Shown: one piece after another, positions 21,765 to 29,613 of the stretch
How positions within the stretch are numbered: the stretch's first letter is position 1
Layout: each line of letters begins with the position of its first letter
DNA from: Deltaproteobacteria bacterium RIFCSPLOWO2_12_FULL_60_19
Lineage (GTDB): Bacteria; Desulfobacterota; Binatia; UBA9968
Assembly: GCA_001798595.1 (NCBI GenBank)
Contig: MGSS01000013.1
Coordinates: 12,449 to 45,671, forward strand
Direction: 5' to 3'
DNA length: 33,223 nucleotides
Notes under the pieces: model-generated
Seen by the model: only the letters and a program-made list of their open reading frames with translations
The model's database searches: none
Told to the model about the DNA's origin: nothing
Made by a program: the position numbers and the translations under genes

Positions 21765-22290
21765 GGATCCGGCAGGACCGACCCGCTCAACGAGTCCAGC
21801 CTGTTTCACCTGCCCCTGAGGGAACCTTCCCGTTGCGGTGCAGAGGAGGCGCTATACGCGCAATCGGGTTTCAGCAGTTCGGGCAGGCCTCTTCCCGCCT
21901 CACGGTAGGTTTTAGGAAGGGGTCCAAGCCGGCTTCGCAAGGTTTGAATCCCGGCGAGTGCTCCTGGATGGACCGGGGAATGAGGGATTCGGAACCCGAT
22001 TCAATCTGCCACGACGTGACGGACGTGTTTCTCTCAACGACGTATAATCATAACTCCCAGTACAACCCTCCGGATCTTCACCTCCTTCAGTCTGCCTGGT
22101 CGAAGAGCGCACCATACCTCGAGAGGCTTCGGGAGCCGAATTTTAATTTCACAGTGCACGTTAAGAGTGAGGGTAGATGTCTGGTGGTTAGGGCTGTTCC
22201 GTAAGGCGTTGACAGGTGCTAATGCGGCAAAAGGCGCCAGACTGCGGTGAACCGGCTTTTACGGACACGTATTAAGCGACACGCTTGAGC
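21765..22290. other. 525-base stretch without recognisable gene
   Basis: An open frame of 156 codons (21734-22204, plus) begins inside the duplicated segment, but its product resembles nothing I know. It has odd composition (low Lys, high Ser/Pro) and no ribosome binding site in a suitable place. The stretch may be remnant DNA, a structured RNA or a real orphan gene. Confidence 0.3.
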
Positions 22291-22388
22291 GTTTTATACT
22301 TCGCTGAAGGCTGAAGTCGGCCTGGAATTTCGCTCGCGTTAATCCTGCGGATGACCCGGCCTGGGTTGATTCACCTACCCGACACTTT

Positions 22389-22414
22389 CACGTTTTCGCA
22401 ATTGCGAAAACGTG
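22389..22414. repeat. 26-bp palindrome, copy 1 (12-2-12)
   Basis: A perfect palindrome: CACGTTTTCGCA, central AT, then the reverse complement of the first half. The 100 bases before it (TCGCGTTAATCCTGCGGATG, then GGGTTGATTCACCTACCCGA) recur before copies 2 and 3. It lies beyond the 3' end of the XRE antitoxin gene. Confidence 0.9.
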
Positions 22415-22450
22415 GCAAACGTCGCTTTCGGGAAAAGGTCGGCGTTCAGC

Positions 22451-22726
22451 TTACGCGGACAACCTGACTTGAATCCTGGCTCCCAAAGCCCGCGCGATCT
22501 TTTTGAGCGTCGGCAGGGATACCCGGTCGTAGTTACCGCCTTCGAGGCGGGCGATGTTCGGTTGCTGCATGCCGACGCGTCGCGCCAGTTCGGCCTGCGT
22601 CCATCCCTTCTTGAGTCTGGCGGTGATTAAACTGTGAGCCAGTTGAAATTCGGGCTGCAGCTTGTCGTATTCTTTTCGGACTTTTGGGTCCTTGAGCAAT
22701 CTCTCCTTGTGTTGACGGAAATTCAT
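22451..22726 (-). CDS. XRE-family HTH antitoxin (HigA-like)
   Basis: A 91-residue protein with a helix-turn-helix at about 36-80 (LKKGWTQAELARRVGMQQPNIARLEGGNYDRVSLPTLKKIARAL), the Cro/C1 pattern. The N-terminal part is charged and helical. Its ATG overlaps the stop of the toxin gene upstream (ATGA), and the toxin-first order is that of HigBA modules. It should bind its toxin and repress the operon promoter at 23104-23132. Confidence 0.92.
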   Translation of the reverse strand: MNFRQHKERLLKDPKVRKEYDKLQPEFQLAHSLITARLKKGWTQAELARRVGMQQPNIARLEGGNYDRVSLPTLKKIARALGARIQVRLSA

Positions 22727-23097
22727 GGTTTGCCTCCCTGCCTTTGCATGTAATCTTTCATTCGCGCTTCGGCTGTTTGCAGCTCGCGCCTCGGAGTCTG
22801 TTGGGTTTTCTTTTTGAATCCGTGCAAGAGGATCAATTTCCTCCCGGCAACCGGGAAAAAGAAGAAGCGATAAATGTCGCCAAAGGAAATAAACCGGAGT
22901 TCCCTCAGCTTGGAAATATCCTGAATGCTCCTAACCCAAGGCTCTCTAAGGAGCAGGCCGTATTGTTCCAGCAGCTCCAATGAACGAAGGAATTTCGCCT
23001 TGGCTTGGGGGGCAAGGCCATCGATGAACTCTGCAACAGGGACCGAACCGGCGGCGGTTTGATAGTACTCGATCACCCATGTCCCCAAGCTCGGCAT
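22723..23097 (-). CDS. RelE/HigB-superfamily (Gp49-like) toxin
   Basis: A 124-residue basic protein with the features of the phage-derived Gp49/HigB toxins: VPVAEFIDGLAPQAKAKFLRSLELLEQYG, then LRELRFISFGDIYRFFFFPVAGRKLILLHGFKKKTQQTP, where the KLILLHGFKKK core is diagnostic. It is a predicted ribosome-dependent mRNA interferase. It is the first gene of the module. The -10 box ends six bases before ATG 23097, so the messenger would be leaderless unless translation starts at the GTG a few codons further in. Confidence 0.93.
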   Translation of the reverse strand: MPSLGTWVIEYYQTAAGSVPVAEFIDGLAPQAKAKFLRSLELLEQYGLLLREPWVRSIQDISKLRELRFISFGDIYRFFFFPVAGRKLILLHGFKKKTQQTPRRELQTAEARMKDYMQRQGGKP

Positions 23098-23103
23098 TCG
23101 CTT

Positions 23104-23132
23104 TGTATACCATATATGATATGTACTGCCAA
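23104..23132 (-). promoter_or_regulatory. promoter of the HigBA-type module
   Basis: On the minus strand, TTGGCA (23127-23132), a 17-base spacer and TATACA (23104-23109). The spacer is an AT-rich imperfect palindrome (ACATATCATATATGGT), a likely repressor site. Confidence 0.65.
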
Positions 23133-23187
23133 GGCTAAATACGGAACGTCTTTGGACCCGGTGCTCACGCCAAAAACGGTTTAATTG

Positions 23188-23304
23188 ACCTGCATCGTGA
23201 CGACGCCGGAGAAGTTCTGGGTAACGATGACGAGGCCGGAAATCAGCCGGCGATATTTTTTCGGGCGAGGTCTGGAGGCGGACCGGACGTTCGGCTCGCG
23301 TTGA
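23188..23304 (+). pseudogene. AHSA1/SRPBCC N-terminal relic, copy a
   Basis: The frame from 23194 reads IVTTPEKFWVTMTRPEISRR followed by YFFGRGLEADR and ends at TGA 23302. It matches the start of AHSA1-type SRPBCC proteins (TYIxTTPEKLWxALT...YWFGRRxESDW). The rest of the gene is missing. Downstream lies palindrome copy 2. Confidence 0.7.
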
Positions 23305-23350
23305 TCCTGCGGATGACCCAGCTTGGGTTGATTCACTTACCCGACACTTT

Positions 23351-23376
23351 CACGTTTTCGCAATTGCAAAAACGTG
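23351..23376. repeat. 26-bp palindrome, copy 2
   Basis: Same site as 22389-22414 with one mismatch in the right arm (TGCAAAAACGTG). It precedes the amidohydrolase gene by about 260 bases. Confidence 0.9.
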
Positions 23377-23639
23377 GCAAAGGTCGGCGTGGGGGTCGAA
23401 TCTTAAAAATCAGAGTTCGGATTCCCGGACTTGCTCCTGGTGCGACGCCGTGTGCCATGGCGGTCCCCCATGACAATCTGGTTTTCGCTCCAAACTACTT
23501 TCCGTTAGCCAAAGCCGTTCACCGTCAGTCGTGCTTGGGATAGCTGCACTGGAGTTGCTGTTTGTGGCGATCCAGAACGCTTCACTAGGTTGACACGCAT
23601 TGTCGCCTGGGTTACGCCATGAACCATGGAGGTGACGGT
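23377..23639. other. intergenic region before the amidohydrolase
   Basis: No gene is recognised. The stretch should hold the amidohydrolase promoter, but no convincing -35/-10 pair was found by eye. Confidence 0.3.
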
Positions 23640-24737
23640 ATGACGACATCGGCTGAGCGGCCGCGGGTTATCGACGGTGACGGTCACGTGATGGAAGACA
23701 TCGCCGCGATTTGGAAGTACATGGCGCAGGAATATGTCGGCCGGAGCTTTTCGGACATCCGGGGCAAGAGCCCGTTCCCGCCGATCGATCATCTCCACTC
23801 GGCCAACCGCCACTTCGCTCCGCGCGGGGCCTTCGCCAACGTCGGCACGGACGGATGGGAAGCGTTCCTGGACGACGTCGGCATCGACTCCACTGTTCTC
23901 TATACCAGCGCCGGTCTCAGCTTCGGTAAAATCGTAAGCCGCGATTGGGCAATTGAGCTTGCGCGCGCGTACAACAACTGGATGCACGATACTTACCTCT
24001 CGAAGAACCGGCGCTTCCGCGCGATGGGACTCATCCCGCTGCAGGAACCCAAAGAGGCGGTGGTTGAGCTGCGGCGGATCGTCTCGGAGCTGGGGATGTG
24101 TGGTGCCATGCTTCCCTCGACGGGCGCCACCAACTCTCACTTGGGAGCGGAACAGTTCTGGCCCATCTACGAAGAAGCGGAACGGCTCGGCTGCGCGATC
24201 GGCATTCACGGCGGCGCCCACCAAGGCATGCTGATGGACGACATGAGCCCCTATGCGCCCGTGAACGCGTTGGGCCATCCGATCGGGCAGATGGTGAGCT
24301 TCGCAGGCATTATCTTCAACGGCATCTTCGATAAATTTCCCGGCGTGCGCATCGGTTTTCTCGAAGCGGGCTGCGGCTGGCTCCTGACCTGCGTCGAGCG
24401 CTTCGCGCGCTCGTGGGCGAGCCACGTCCAATACGACCCGCGCGACCGTTTCCTGAAGCTTAAAGCAGAAGAAACCGTGCGCGACTATATCGTTCGCCAC
24501 ATCGAGGAGGGGCGGATCTTCGTCGGGGTGGAAGGAAACGAGCTGACTCTCGGCGAAGCCGTGCGCCAGGTAGGAAACAAGCCCTTTATCTTTTCTTCCG
24601 ACTATCCGCACGAAGTCGACGCCGGGACGTGCAAGGCCGAGCTGGAAGAGCTGCGCGAGAACCCGGCGCTTACGCGGGAGGACAAAGAGGCGATTTTGCT
24701 TAACAACTCGGTCCGCTTCTACAAGCTGGGATTGTAG
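23640..24737 (+). CDS. amidohydrolase-2 family metal-dependent hydrolase
   Basis: A 365-residue TIM-barrel hydrolase or decarboxylase of the ACMSD-like amidohydrolase-2 family. VIDGDGHVMED at the start carries the first metal ligands in altered form (D-x-H instead of H-x-H), GIHGGAHQGML the central His, GFLEAGCGWL the strand 6 block and FSSDYPHEVD the C-terminal Asp. Members act on aromatic ring-cleavage products and similar carboxylates; no substrate can be named. The start at 23640 is chosen over an ATG 21 bases upstream because GGAGGTGA precedes it at ideal spacing. The gene is flanked on both sides by AHSA1 relics and the 26-bp palindromes, so it may be a passenger of that repeat family. 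Confidence 0.9.
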   Translation: MTTSAERPRVIDGDGHVMEDIAAIWKYMAQEYVGRSFSDIRGKSPFPPIDHLHSANRHFAPRGAFANVGTDGWEAFLDDVGIDSTVLYTSAGLSFGKIVSRDWAIELARAYNNWMHDTYLSKNRRFRAMGLIPLQEPKEAVVELRRIVSELGMCGAMLPSTGATNSHLGAEQFWPIYEEAERLGCAIGIHGGAHQGMLMDDMSPYAPVNALGHPIGQMVSFAGIIFNGIFDKFPGVRIGFLEAGCGWLLTCVERFARSWASHVQYDPRDRFLKLKAEETVRDYIVRHIEEGRIFVGVEGNELTLGEAVRQVGNKPFIFSSDYPHEVDAGTCKAELEELRENPALTREDKEAILLNNSVRFYKLGL

Positions 24738-24756
24738 GCCGAGGGTTAAACTCATT

Positions 24757-24906
24757 GACAAGGTGTTCGTGCCACAACCCACCTACGTCACCTACATCGT
24801 GACGACACCGGAAAAGTTGTGGGCGGCGATCACGAGGCCGGAACTCAGCCGGCGATAGTTTTTCGGGCGGAGCCTGGAGTCGGACTGGGCGCTTAACTCG
24901 CGTTGA
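24757..24906 (+). pseudogene. AHSA1/SRPBCC N-terminal relic, copy b (with TAG)
   Basis: Read from 24757: VFVPQPTYVTYIVTTPEKLW, then AAITRPELSRR, TAG (24856-24858), FFGRSLESDWA, ending at TGA 24904. It is longer at the N-terminus than copy a and aligns with it without gaps. Where copy a has TAT (Tyr), this one has TAG. The AHSA1 fold is cut after about 45 residues in both. Confidence 0.75.
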
Positions 24907-24937
24907 TCCTGCGGACGACCTGGCTTGGGTTGATTCG

Positions 24938-25076
24938 CCTAGCAGGCTGCTGAAAAAAGCCAAACGTGCTTCGAGTGCCTCAGCACGAACGCAAATTCCC
25001 CAATGAATTCAACGTCTCTCCGTTCGCCCTGAGCTTGGTCGAAGGGTGAGCGGGGGTTTTTCAGCAACCTGCTAGG
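24938..25076. mobile_element. MITE-like element with 20-bp terminal inverted repeats
   Basis: The left end CCTAGCAGGCTGCTGAAAAA (24938-24957) is the reverse complement of the right end (25057-25076) with one mismatch. The whole is 139 bases with no coding capacity. It interrupts the repeat that is uninterrupted in copies 1 and 2 (TTGATTCACCTACCCGACAC), so an empty site is available for comparison; the target seems to be TA. The interior carries a reversed TTCGACCAAGCTCAGGG word. Confidence 0.85.
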
Positions 25077-25085
25077 GGACACTTT

Positions 25086-25111
25086 CATGTTTTCGCAATT
25101 GCGAAAACGTG
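25086..25111. repeat. 26-bp palindrome, copy 3
   Basis: Same palindrome, one mismatch in the left arm (CATGTTTTCGCA). It lies 15 bases before the preferred start of the ArsR-type gene, the normal place for an autoregulatory operator. Confidence 0.9.
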
Positions 25112-25126
25112 ATAAGCGTCGTTGCC

Positions 25127-25429
25127 ATGGAAGAGGTGAGCTATAGGCAGTCGCGGCTGTGCCGGCTGCTTGGCAACCCCGCTGCCTTCGCCGTCGTCTG
25201 TCGGTTGGCGGAGGGCAAAGAGATGAGCACGAGCGAGATCGCCGGGGCCATCGGTCGCAGCGTGCCGCGCACGAGCAATATTCTCGGAGCATTGAGGCTC
25301 GCGGAGCTGGTGCGATACGAGACCGACGGACGGTACGCCCGGTACAGGCTCAAACACCCGCGCGAGGTGCGCAGAATTCTCGACGCGCTCTCCGGCTTTG
25401 TGACGACGACGTCCGTGGCCCGCCGTTAA
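25127..25429 (+). CDS. ArsR-type winged-helix regulator
   Basis: A protein of 100 residues. RLCRLLGNPAAFAVVCRLAEGKEMSTSEIAGAIGRSVPRTSNILGALRLAELVRYETDGRYARYRLKHP has the winged-helix order of ArsR/SmtB repressors: helices, recognition helix (SVPRTSNILGALRLA) and wing (RYETDGRYARYRL). Metal-binding Cys clusters such as CxC are absent, so the signal is probably not a soft metal. ArsR regulators are often paired with AHSA1 genes, and a relic of such a gene lies just upstream. A 26-bp palindrome of 12-2-12 form lies before and another after the gene. The ATG at 25127 is chosen from family length; a GTG at 25109 is also possible, and no clear Shine-Dalgarno is seen. Confidence 0.85.
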   Translation: MEEVSYRQSRLCRLLGNPAAFAVVCRLAEGKEMSTSEIAGAIGRSVPRTSNILGALRLAELVRYETDGRYARYRLKHPREVRRILDALSGFVTTTSVARR

Positions 25430-25443
25430 ACCTTCGATACTTT

Positions 25444-25469
25444 CACGTTTTCGCAATTGCGAAAACGTG
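25444..25469. repeat. 26-bp palindrome, copy 4
   Basis: A perfect copy, 15 bases after the ArsR-type stop, again followed by GCAAAGGTCG as after copy 2. The longer upstream repeat is not present here except for ACTTT. Confidence 0.9.
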
Positions 25470-25620
25470 GCAAAGGTCGCTTGCGTGGAATATCACCGGT
25501 CGGGATCAGGCTTGCGCGGCGATGCTGAGATAGAGATCCCGGGTTTCGTCCCGCCGGCGGGCAAGAGTTCCAGGCTGCATTTTATTGACGAAACGGTCAA
25601 GGAATTTTCGCGACACCACC

Positions 25621-26055
25621 CTAGCGGCTTAGCAACCGGTCCACGGAAAACGCGCCTCCGCCGCCGATGAGCAGCGCCATAGCCATCAAAAACAGCGCCA
25701 TCGTGTACTCGATTCCGTTGGCCTCGCCCGGGCGGCGCGCCAGGAAAAAGCCGTGTCCCCAGTGGGACTTTAACATCGCGGTGGCGATGAAAACCGCCAG
25801 TCCCAACGCAAACGGCCGCGTGAGACATCCGGTGAGAAGGGCGAAAACGCCGAAGAACTCAGTGAATAGTCCCAATGCCCCGATGGGGACGGGAATGTTG
25901 TATTTGTCGCGCCAGTTGGCGAGGTGTCCTTTCCCGCCGCGGCCGCCGAACCAGCCGAAGATATGTTGGGTTGAATGAAAGAAAAACGTGACGGCAAGAC
26001 CCAGGCGCAGCACTACAAACGAGTAAGACGGGGATGTGTCCAAAATCCAGGCCAT
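25621..26055 (-). CDS. DoxX family membrane protein
   Basis: A 144-residue protein with four hydrophobic segments (about 10-30, 55-75, 78-98 and 118-138). FVVLRLGLAVTFFFHSTQHIFGWFGG and GLFTEFFGVFALLTGCLTRPFAL are the DoxX blocks. DoxX proteins are inner-membrane proteins linked to redox or quinone-dependent processes. The start at 26055 is preferred over one at 26106 because GGAGG lies six bases before it. It is divergent from the flavoprotein gene at 26252. Confidence 0.92.
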   Translation of the reverse strand: MAWILDTSPSYSFVVLRLGLAVTFFFHSTQHIFGWFGGRGGKGHLANWRDKYNIPVPIGALGLFTEFFGVFALLTGCLTRPFALGLAVFIATAMLKSHWGHGFFLARRPGEANGIEYTMALFLMAMALLIGGGGAFSVDRLLSR

Positions 26056-26251
26056 TCGCAACCTCCGAAGAGCGGCTTCAAAAACGTTTTTGTCATTACC
26101 ACACATCGCGCGCCCAAATCAAAAGCGCCGTCCACTTGACCATCCTCACCGGCATAGGATAAAAGGTGAGCGTTTTCGTTTCGGAAGCTTCAACAGGCGC
26201 GTATCCTATACGGAAACTGATCCGCAGCCGCAGTCCGAGGAGAATCCATCT

Positions 26252-28090
26252 ATGGAACAGAACGACACCAACGACGATCGCTCAAGAAAGAGCTCGATGA
26301 CGACGACGATAACGGCCGGCGGCGATGCCGCGCCTGCTTCAACGGGAGCGGGAATAGGAAAGATCCCCGCGACGTGGGACCTGGCGGCGGATGTGGTGGT
26401 TGTCGGCGCGGGAGCGGCGGGGCTGGCGGCGGCGATCAAGGCAGTCGACGCGGGAGCCTCGGTCATCGTCGTTGAAACCAATTACGATGTCGGTGGACAT
26501 GCAATAATAAGCGGCGGCAATACGCCCCTGGGCGGCGGGACGAGCGCGCAAAAGAAGTACGGCATAGAGGACTCGCCGGATCTTGTCTTCTCCGATTTGA
26601 CGGACTGGTCCATCGTGCAACCCAACGGGTGGCCGGATTACCGGTATAACGACCGCGCGGTGATGCGCGCCTTTGCCGATCATTGCGCTTTGACCTATGA
26701 ATTCCTGTTGGAAAACGGCGTAACGTTCAAAGACATCCCGCCGGACAATCAGGGCGGGCACAATTTGGGAAACTCCGCGCCGAGGGAAAATCATTTGACC
26801 TGGACCAAGGGCGCGGGGCTCGAAAGTCCCAACGCCAGAGCGGGCACCAGTCTGGTCAGGCCGCTTGAGGCGAACGCGCGCGCAAAGGGCGTGCGATTCC
26901 TGCTTAACTATAAGATGACAGGCCTTATCCGCGAGCCGTCCGCGGAACAAAAAGCAGGAAGAGTGATCGGTGTCGCCGCGCGGCACACGGCGAGAATCAT
27001 GCCGGGCCGGACGACGCCATTAGGGAGCTTTCGCTCCGGGGGCAACATCGAGGCCACCCAACCAAGCGTCACTATTCGCGCGCGGAAGGCCGTGATCCTC
27101 GCGACCGGGGGCAGCACCGGCAACGTAAACTTCCGCCGCATGTTCGATCCGCGGCTGACCGACGCGCTGCAGGTCGCGGGCGAGCCTTATTCGTTTCAGG
27201 ACGCAAGCGGCGAGCTTGCCGCCACGGCTGTCGGCGCGTCGCTCTGGGGATTCGCGAACCAGACTCTTGAAAACGGCGACAACATTCGCACCAAGCGCGC
27301 CCTCGCTACGAGGTACAACTACATGACCTGGGAGCTTGAAAGCCCGATTTTCCCGCTCGTCCGCGCCACCGGCCTGAACGTACAGGATTGGCAGGATTTG
27401 ATCCTGGTCAATCAGGTCGGGAAGAGATTCTACGACGAAACCAAAGGGGACTATCCCCACGGCAACGTCTACAACGAGATCCATCCTTATACGCCTCACG
27501 ACTATCGCAATAACGAGAATATCAAGTTCAATCCGACGAAATACAATTTTTTCAACGCCGCGGTGGCGATGAACGAGTACTCGGAGCCGCCCGATTATTC
27601 CGCCGGCCCGGTGTGGGCCATATTCGATGCCGACGCGGCGGAACGGGAGAAATGGAAACTGACTCGGCCATACGTCGATACCGACGGCTATTTCTTCAGC
27701 GCAAAGACGCTTCCGGAACTAGCCGCCGCCATCAAAAATCCATATCAAGCCAGGCCGATGGTCGGCGCCGTCCTGCAAGCAACGGTGGACCGCTACAACT
27801 CCTTTGTGGAATCCGGCGTGGACCTGGATTTCGGCAAGCCAGGGCTCAAGCACAGGATCCAGACACCGCCATTCTACGCCGCCTGGGCCACGCCGCTCGT
27901 GCACGATACTCGCGCCGGGCTGAGGATCAACAACAAGTGCCGGGTGATGGACATGAACGGTCAAGTCATCCCCGGGCTCTATTGCGCCGGCGAGTCCGCG
28001 GGGGGGTTCAATCAACACGGTCTGGGACGGTGCACAACCCAGGGTTACATCGCCGGCAAGAACGCCGCCACCGAAAGGTCCGAAGGCTAA
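26252..28090 (+). CDS. FAD-dependent oxidoreductase (fumarate reductase/succinate dehydrogenase flavoprotein type)
   Basis: A 612-residue flavoprotein. DVVVVGAGAAGLAAAIKA (48-64) with Glu75 is the FAD-binding fold, GGHAIISGGN (81-90) is the FAD loop of the FRD/SDH and ketosteroid-dehydrogenase group, ILATGGSTGN lies in the middle, and LYCAGESAGGFNQHGLGRC near the end closes the flavin site. The first 40 residues are polar and rich in Thr/Gly, without a hydrophobic core, so there is no evidence of export. The electron acceptor and substrate are unknown. The start at 26252 has GAGGAG nine bases upstream; longer in-frame starts back to 26036 overlap the divergent DoxX promoter region. An MFS transporter follows. 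Confidence 0.93.
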   Translation: MEQNDTNDDRSRKSSMTTTITAGGDAAPASTGAGIGKIPATWDLAADVVVVGAGAAGLAAAIKAVDAGASVIVVETNYDVGGHAIISGGNTPLGGGTSAQKKYGIEDSPDLVFSDLTDWSIVQPNGWPDYRYNDRAVMRAFADHCALTYEFLLENGVTFKDIPPDNQGGHNLGNSAPRENHLTWTKGAGLESPNARAGTSLVRPLEANARAKGVRFLLNYKMTGLIREPSAEQKAGRVIGVAARHTARIMPGRTTPLGSFRSGGNIEATQPSVTIRARKAVILATGGSTGNVNFRRMFDPRLTDALQVAGEPYSFQDASGELAATAVGASLWGFANQTLENGDNIRTKRALATRYNYMTWELESPIFPLVRATGLNVQDWQDLILVNQVGKRFYDETKGDYPHGNVYNEIHPYTPHDYRNNENIKFNPTKYNFFNAAVAMNEYSEPPDYSAGPVWAIFDADAAEREKWKLTRPYVDTDGYFFSAKTLPELAAAIKNPYQARPMVGAVLQATVDRYNSFVESGVDLDFGKPGLKHRIQTPPFYAAWATPLVHDTRAGLRINNKCRVMDMNGQVIPGLYCAGESAGGFNQHGLGRCTTQGYIAGKNAATERSEG

Positions 28091-28197
28091 GGTTTGCCGG
28101 GGAGTTTTCAAGAACTAAAGGCCTTCAGCTCCGTAGGTGGTGATGGGATCTTTCCTTCCGGTTGGAATCTTCGAGGGAAACATTGTAAGGCAGGGAG

Positions 28198-29424
28198 GTG
28201 ACGCTCGACAAAAACGCAAGCAGGTTTTCTTCCGCCGCTGGAAACCGAAACGTAAGCGCGGCGCTTTCCTGGCGCGCGATGGCGCCGGTTCTCTTTCTCA
28301 CGCTGCTGTTTTTTTTGAACTTCACCGCCCGGATTCTGCTCGCCCCTTTTCTCCCCACTATCGAAAGGGAGTTGGGGATAAGCCATAGCGGAGCCGGATT
28401 CTTTTTCTTTCTCGTCTCCGCGGGTTATCTCCTCGCGCTGGTCGGTTCCGGATTTCTCTCCGCGCGGCTCACCCACCGCAGAACCATCACCCTCTCGTGC
28501 GCCTCGCTCGGCATCGTTTTGCTGGCGATCTGCTTGGCGGATAGCGTGTGGGCCATCCGCGCCGGCCTTGTTTGTCTCGGACTGGCGACCGGCCTTTACA
28601 TGCCCTCGGCGATCGCAACGATCACCTCTTCGGTCGGCTCCGGCCACTGGGGCAAGGCGATCGCGATCCATGAGACGGCGCCGAATCTGGCCTTTATCGC
28701 CGCTCCTCTCGCGGCCGATCTCTTTCTCCGCTGGTCCTCCTGGCGCGCTGCGCTGGGCCTGCTCGGCGGTATTTCCGTCATCGTGGCCGTCGTCTTTCAC
28801 CGCTATGGCAGGGGAGGAGAATTTCTCGGAGACTCTCCGAGTTTCGCAGCAATGAGAGCGTTGCTCCGCCAGCCCGCCACCTGGCTGATCGCGCTGCTGT
28901 TCGGCCTGGGAGTAAGCTCGACGCTGGGAATCTTTAGCATGCTCCCGCTCTATCTCGTGAGCGAGCGGCAGATGGAGCAGAGCTGGGTCAATACGCTCGT
29001 CGCCCTTTCCAGGATCTCCGGCCCCTTCATGGCGCTTCTGGCGGGCTGGGCTTCAGACGCCTTCGGTCCAAGACGCACGATCGTCGGCAGCTTTCTCCTG
29101 ACCGGGCTGGCAACTCTCCTGCTCGGGCCGTCCCCGGCTTCGTGGCTCGTCCCCGTCGTCTTTCTTCAACCCGCGCTCGCCGTCTGTTTCTTCCCGGCCG
29201 GCTTCGCCGCGCTCTCGGCGATCGCTCCGGCGCGCTCTCGCAACGTGGCGGTCTCTTTTACCGTGCCGGTCGGCTTTCTCCTGGGAGGGGGAGTGGTCCC
29301 CGCCTTTGTCGGAGTGATGGGAGACGCAGGTTCTTTCGGCCTGGGGTTTACCTGGGTCGGCGCTCTCATCCTCGCGGGCGCCGTGTCGGCTCTTTTTCTG
29401 CGGCTTCCCGACCGCCGGAGTTAG
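28198..29424 (+). CDS. MFS transporter
   Basis: A 12-helix major facilitator protein of 408 residues or fewer. The first helix begins at APVLFLTLLFFLNFTARIL, followed by PFLPTIERELGIS, a normal MFS N-terminal domain. The GTG at 28198 has AAGG upstream, but the ATG at 28279 gives the more usual short N-terminus (381 residues). It is probably co-transcribed with the flavoprotein gene 107 bases upstream and may import that enzyme's substrate. The nearest named relatives cannot be told by eye. Confidence 0.9.
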   Translation: MTLDKNASRFSSAAGNRNVSAALSWRAMAPVLFLTLLFFLNFTARILLAPFLPTIERELGISHSGAGFFFFLVSAGYLLALVGSGFLSARLTHRRTITLSCASLGIVLLAICLADSVWAIRAGLVCLGLATGLYMPSAIATITSSVGSGHWGKAIAIHETAPNLAFIAAPLAADLFLRWSSWRAALGLLGGISVIVAVVFHRYGRGGEFLGDSPSFAAMRALLRQPATWLIALLFGLGVSSTLGIFSMLPLYLVSERQMEQSWVNTLVALSRISGPFMALLAGWASDAFGPRRTIVGSFLLTGLATLLLGPSPASWLVPVVFLQPALAVCFFPAGFAALSAIAPARSRNVAVSFTVPVGFLLGGGVVPAFVGVMGDAGSFGLGFTWVGALILAGAVSALFLRLPDRRS

Positions 29425-29613
29425 CGTTAACCAGCGCTTGAATTAAATGATTTTACGAGGCGCCCTTCGGTCCGTTGAAGAGAGAGGGCCGAGCGGCCGA
29501 GTTCAGGCTTGCCAGCAGAATGGTTAGGGCATAAGATTGCCACGCAAAATAGGTTCGAACTTGCCGGCGGTTCGGCATCAGGACTTACGAAAACACGCTC
29601 GCTGCGGGCTAAT
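29425..29613. other. intergenic region before the CoA-transferase genes
   Basis: A 189-base gap. No gene and no clear terminator were found; a promoter for the CoA-transferase pair is expected here but was not identified with confidence. Confidence 0.3.

Noticed and set aside
21941-21952. GGTTTGAATCCC as a tRNA T-arm
   Set aside because: The flanking bases do not form a T-stem, and no D-arm, anticodon arm or acceptor stem could be found around it.
21734-22204. 156-codon frame as a protein gene
   Set aside because: It starts inside the duplicated segment, has no ribosome binding site, odd composition and no recognised domain. It is kept only as a gene-free region.
22389-25469. Repeated palindromes as a CRISPR array
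   Set aside because: The spacing is irregular (from about 330 to 1700 bases), there are no uniform spacers and no cas genes.
28108-28800. 230-codon minus-strand frame over the start of the MFS gene
   Set aside because: A highly charged low-complexity product opposite a well-supported transporter frame.
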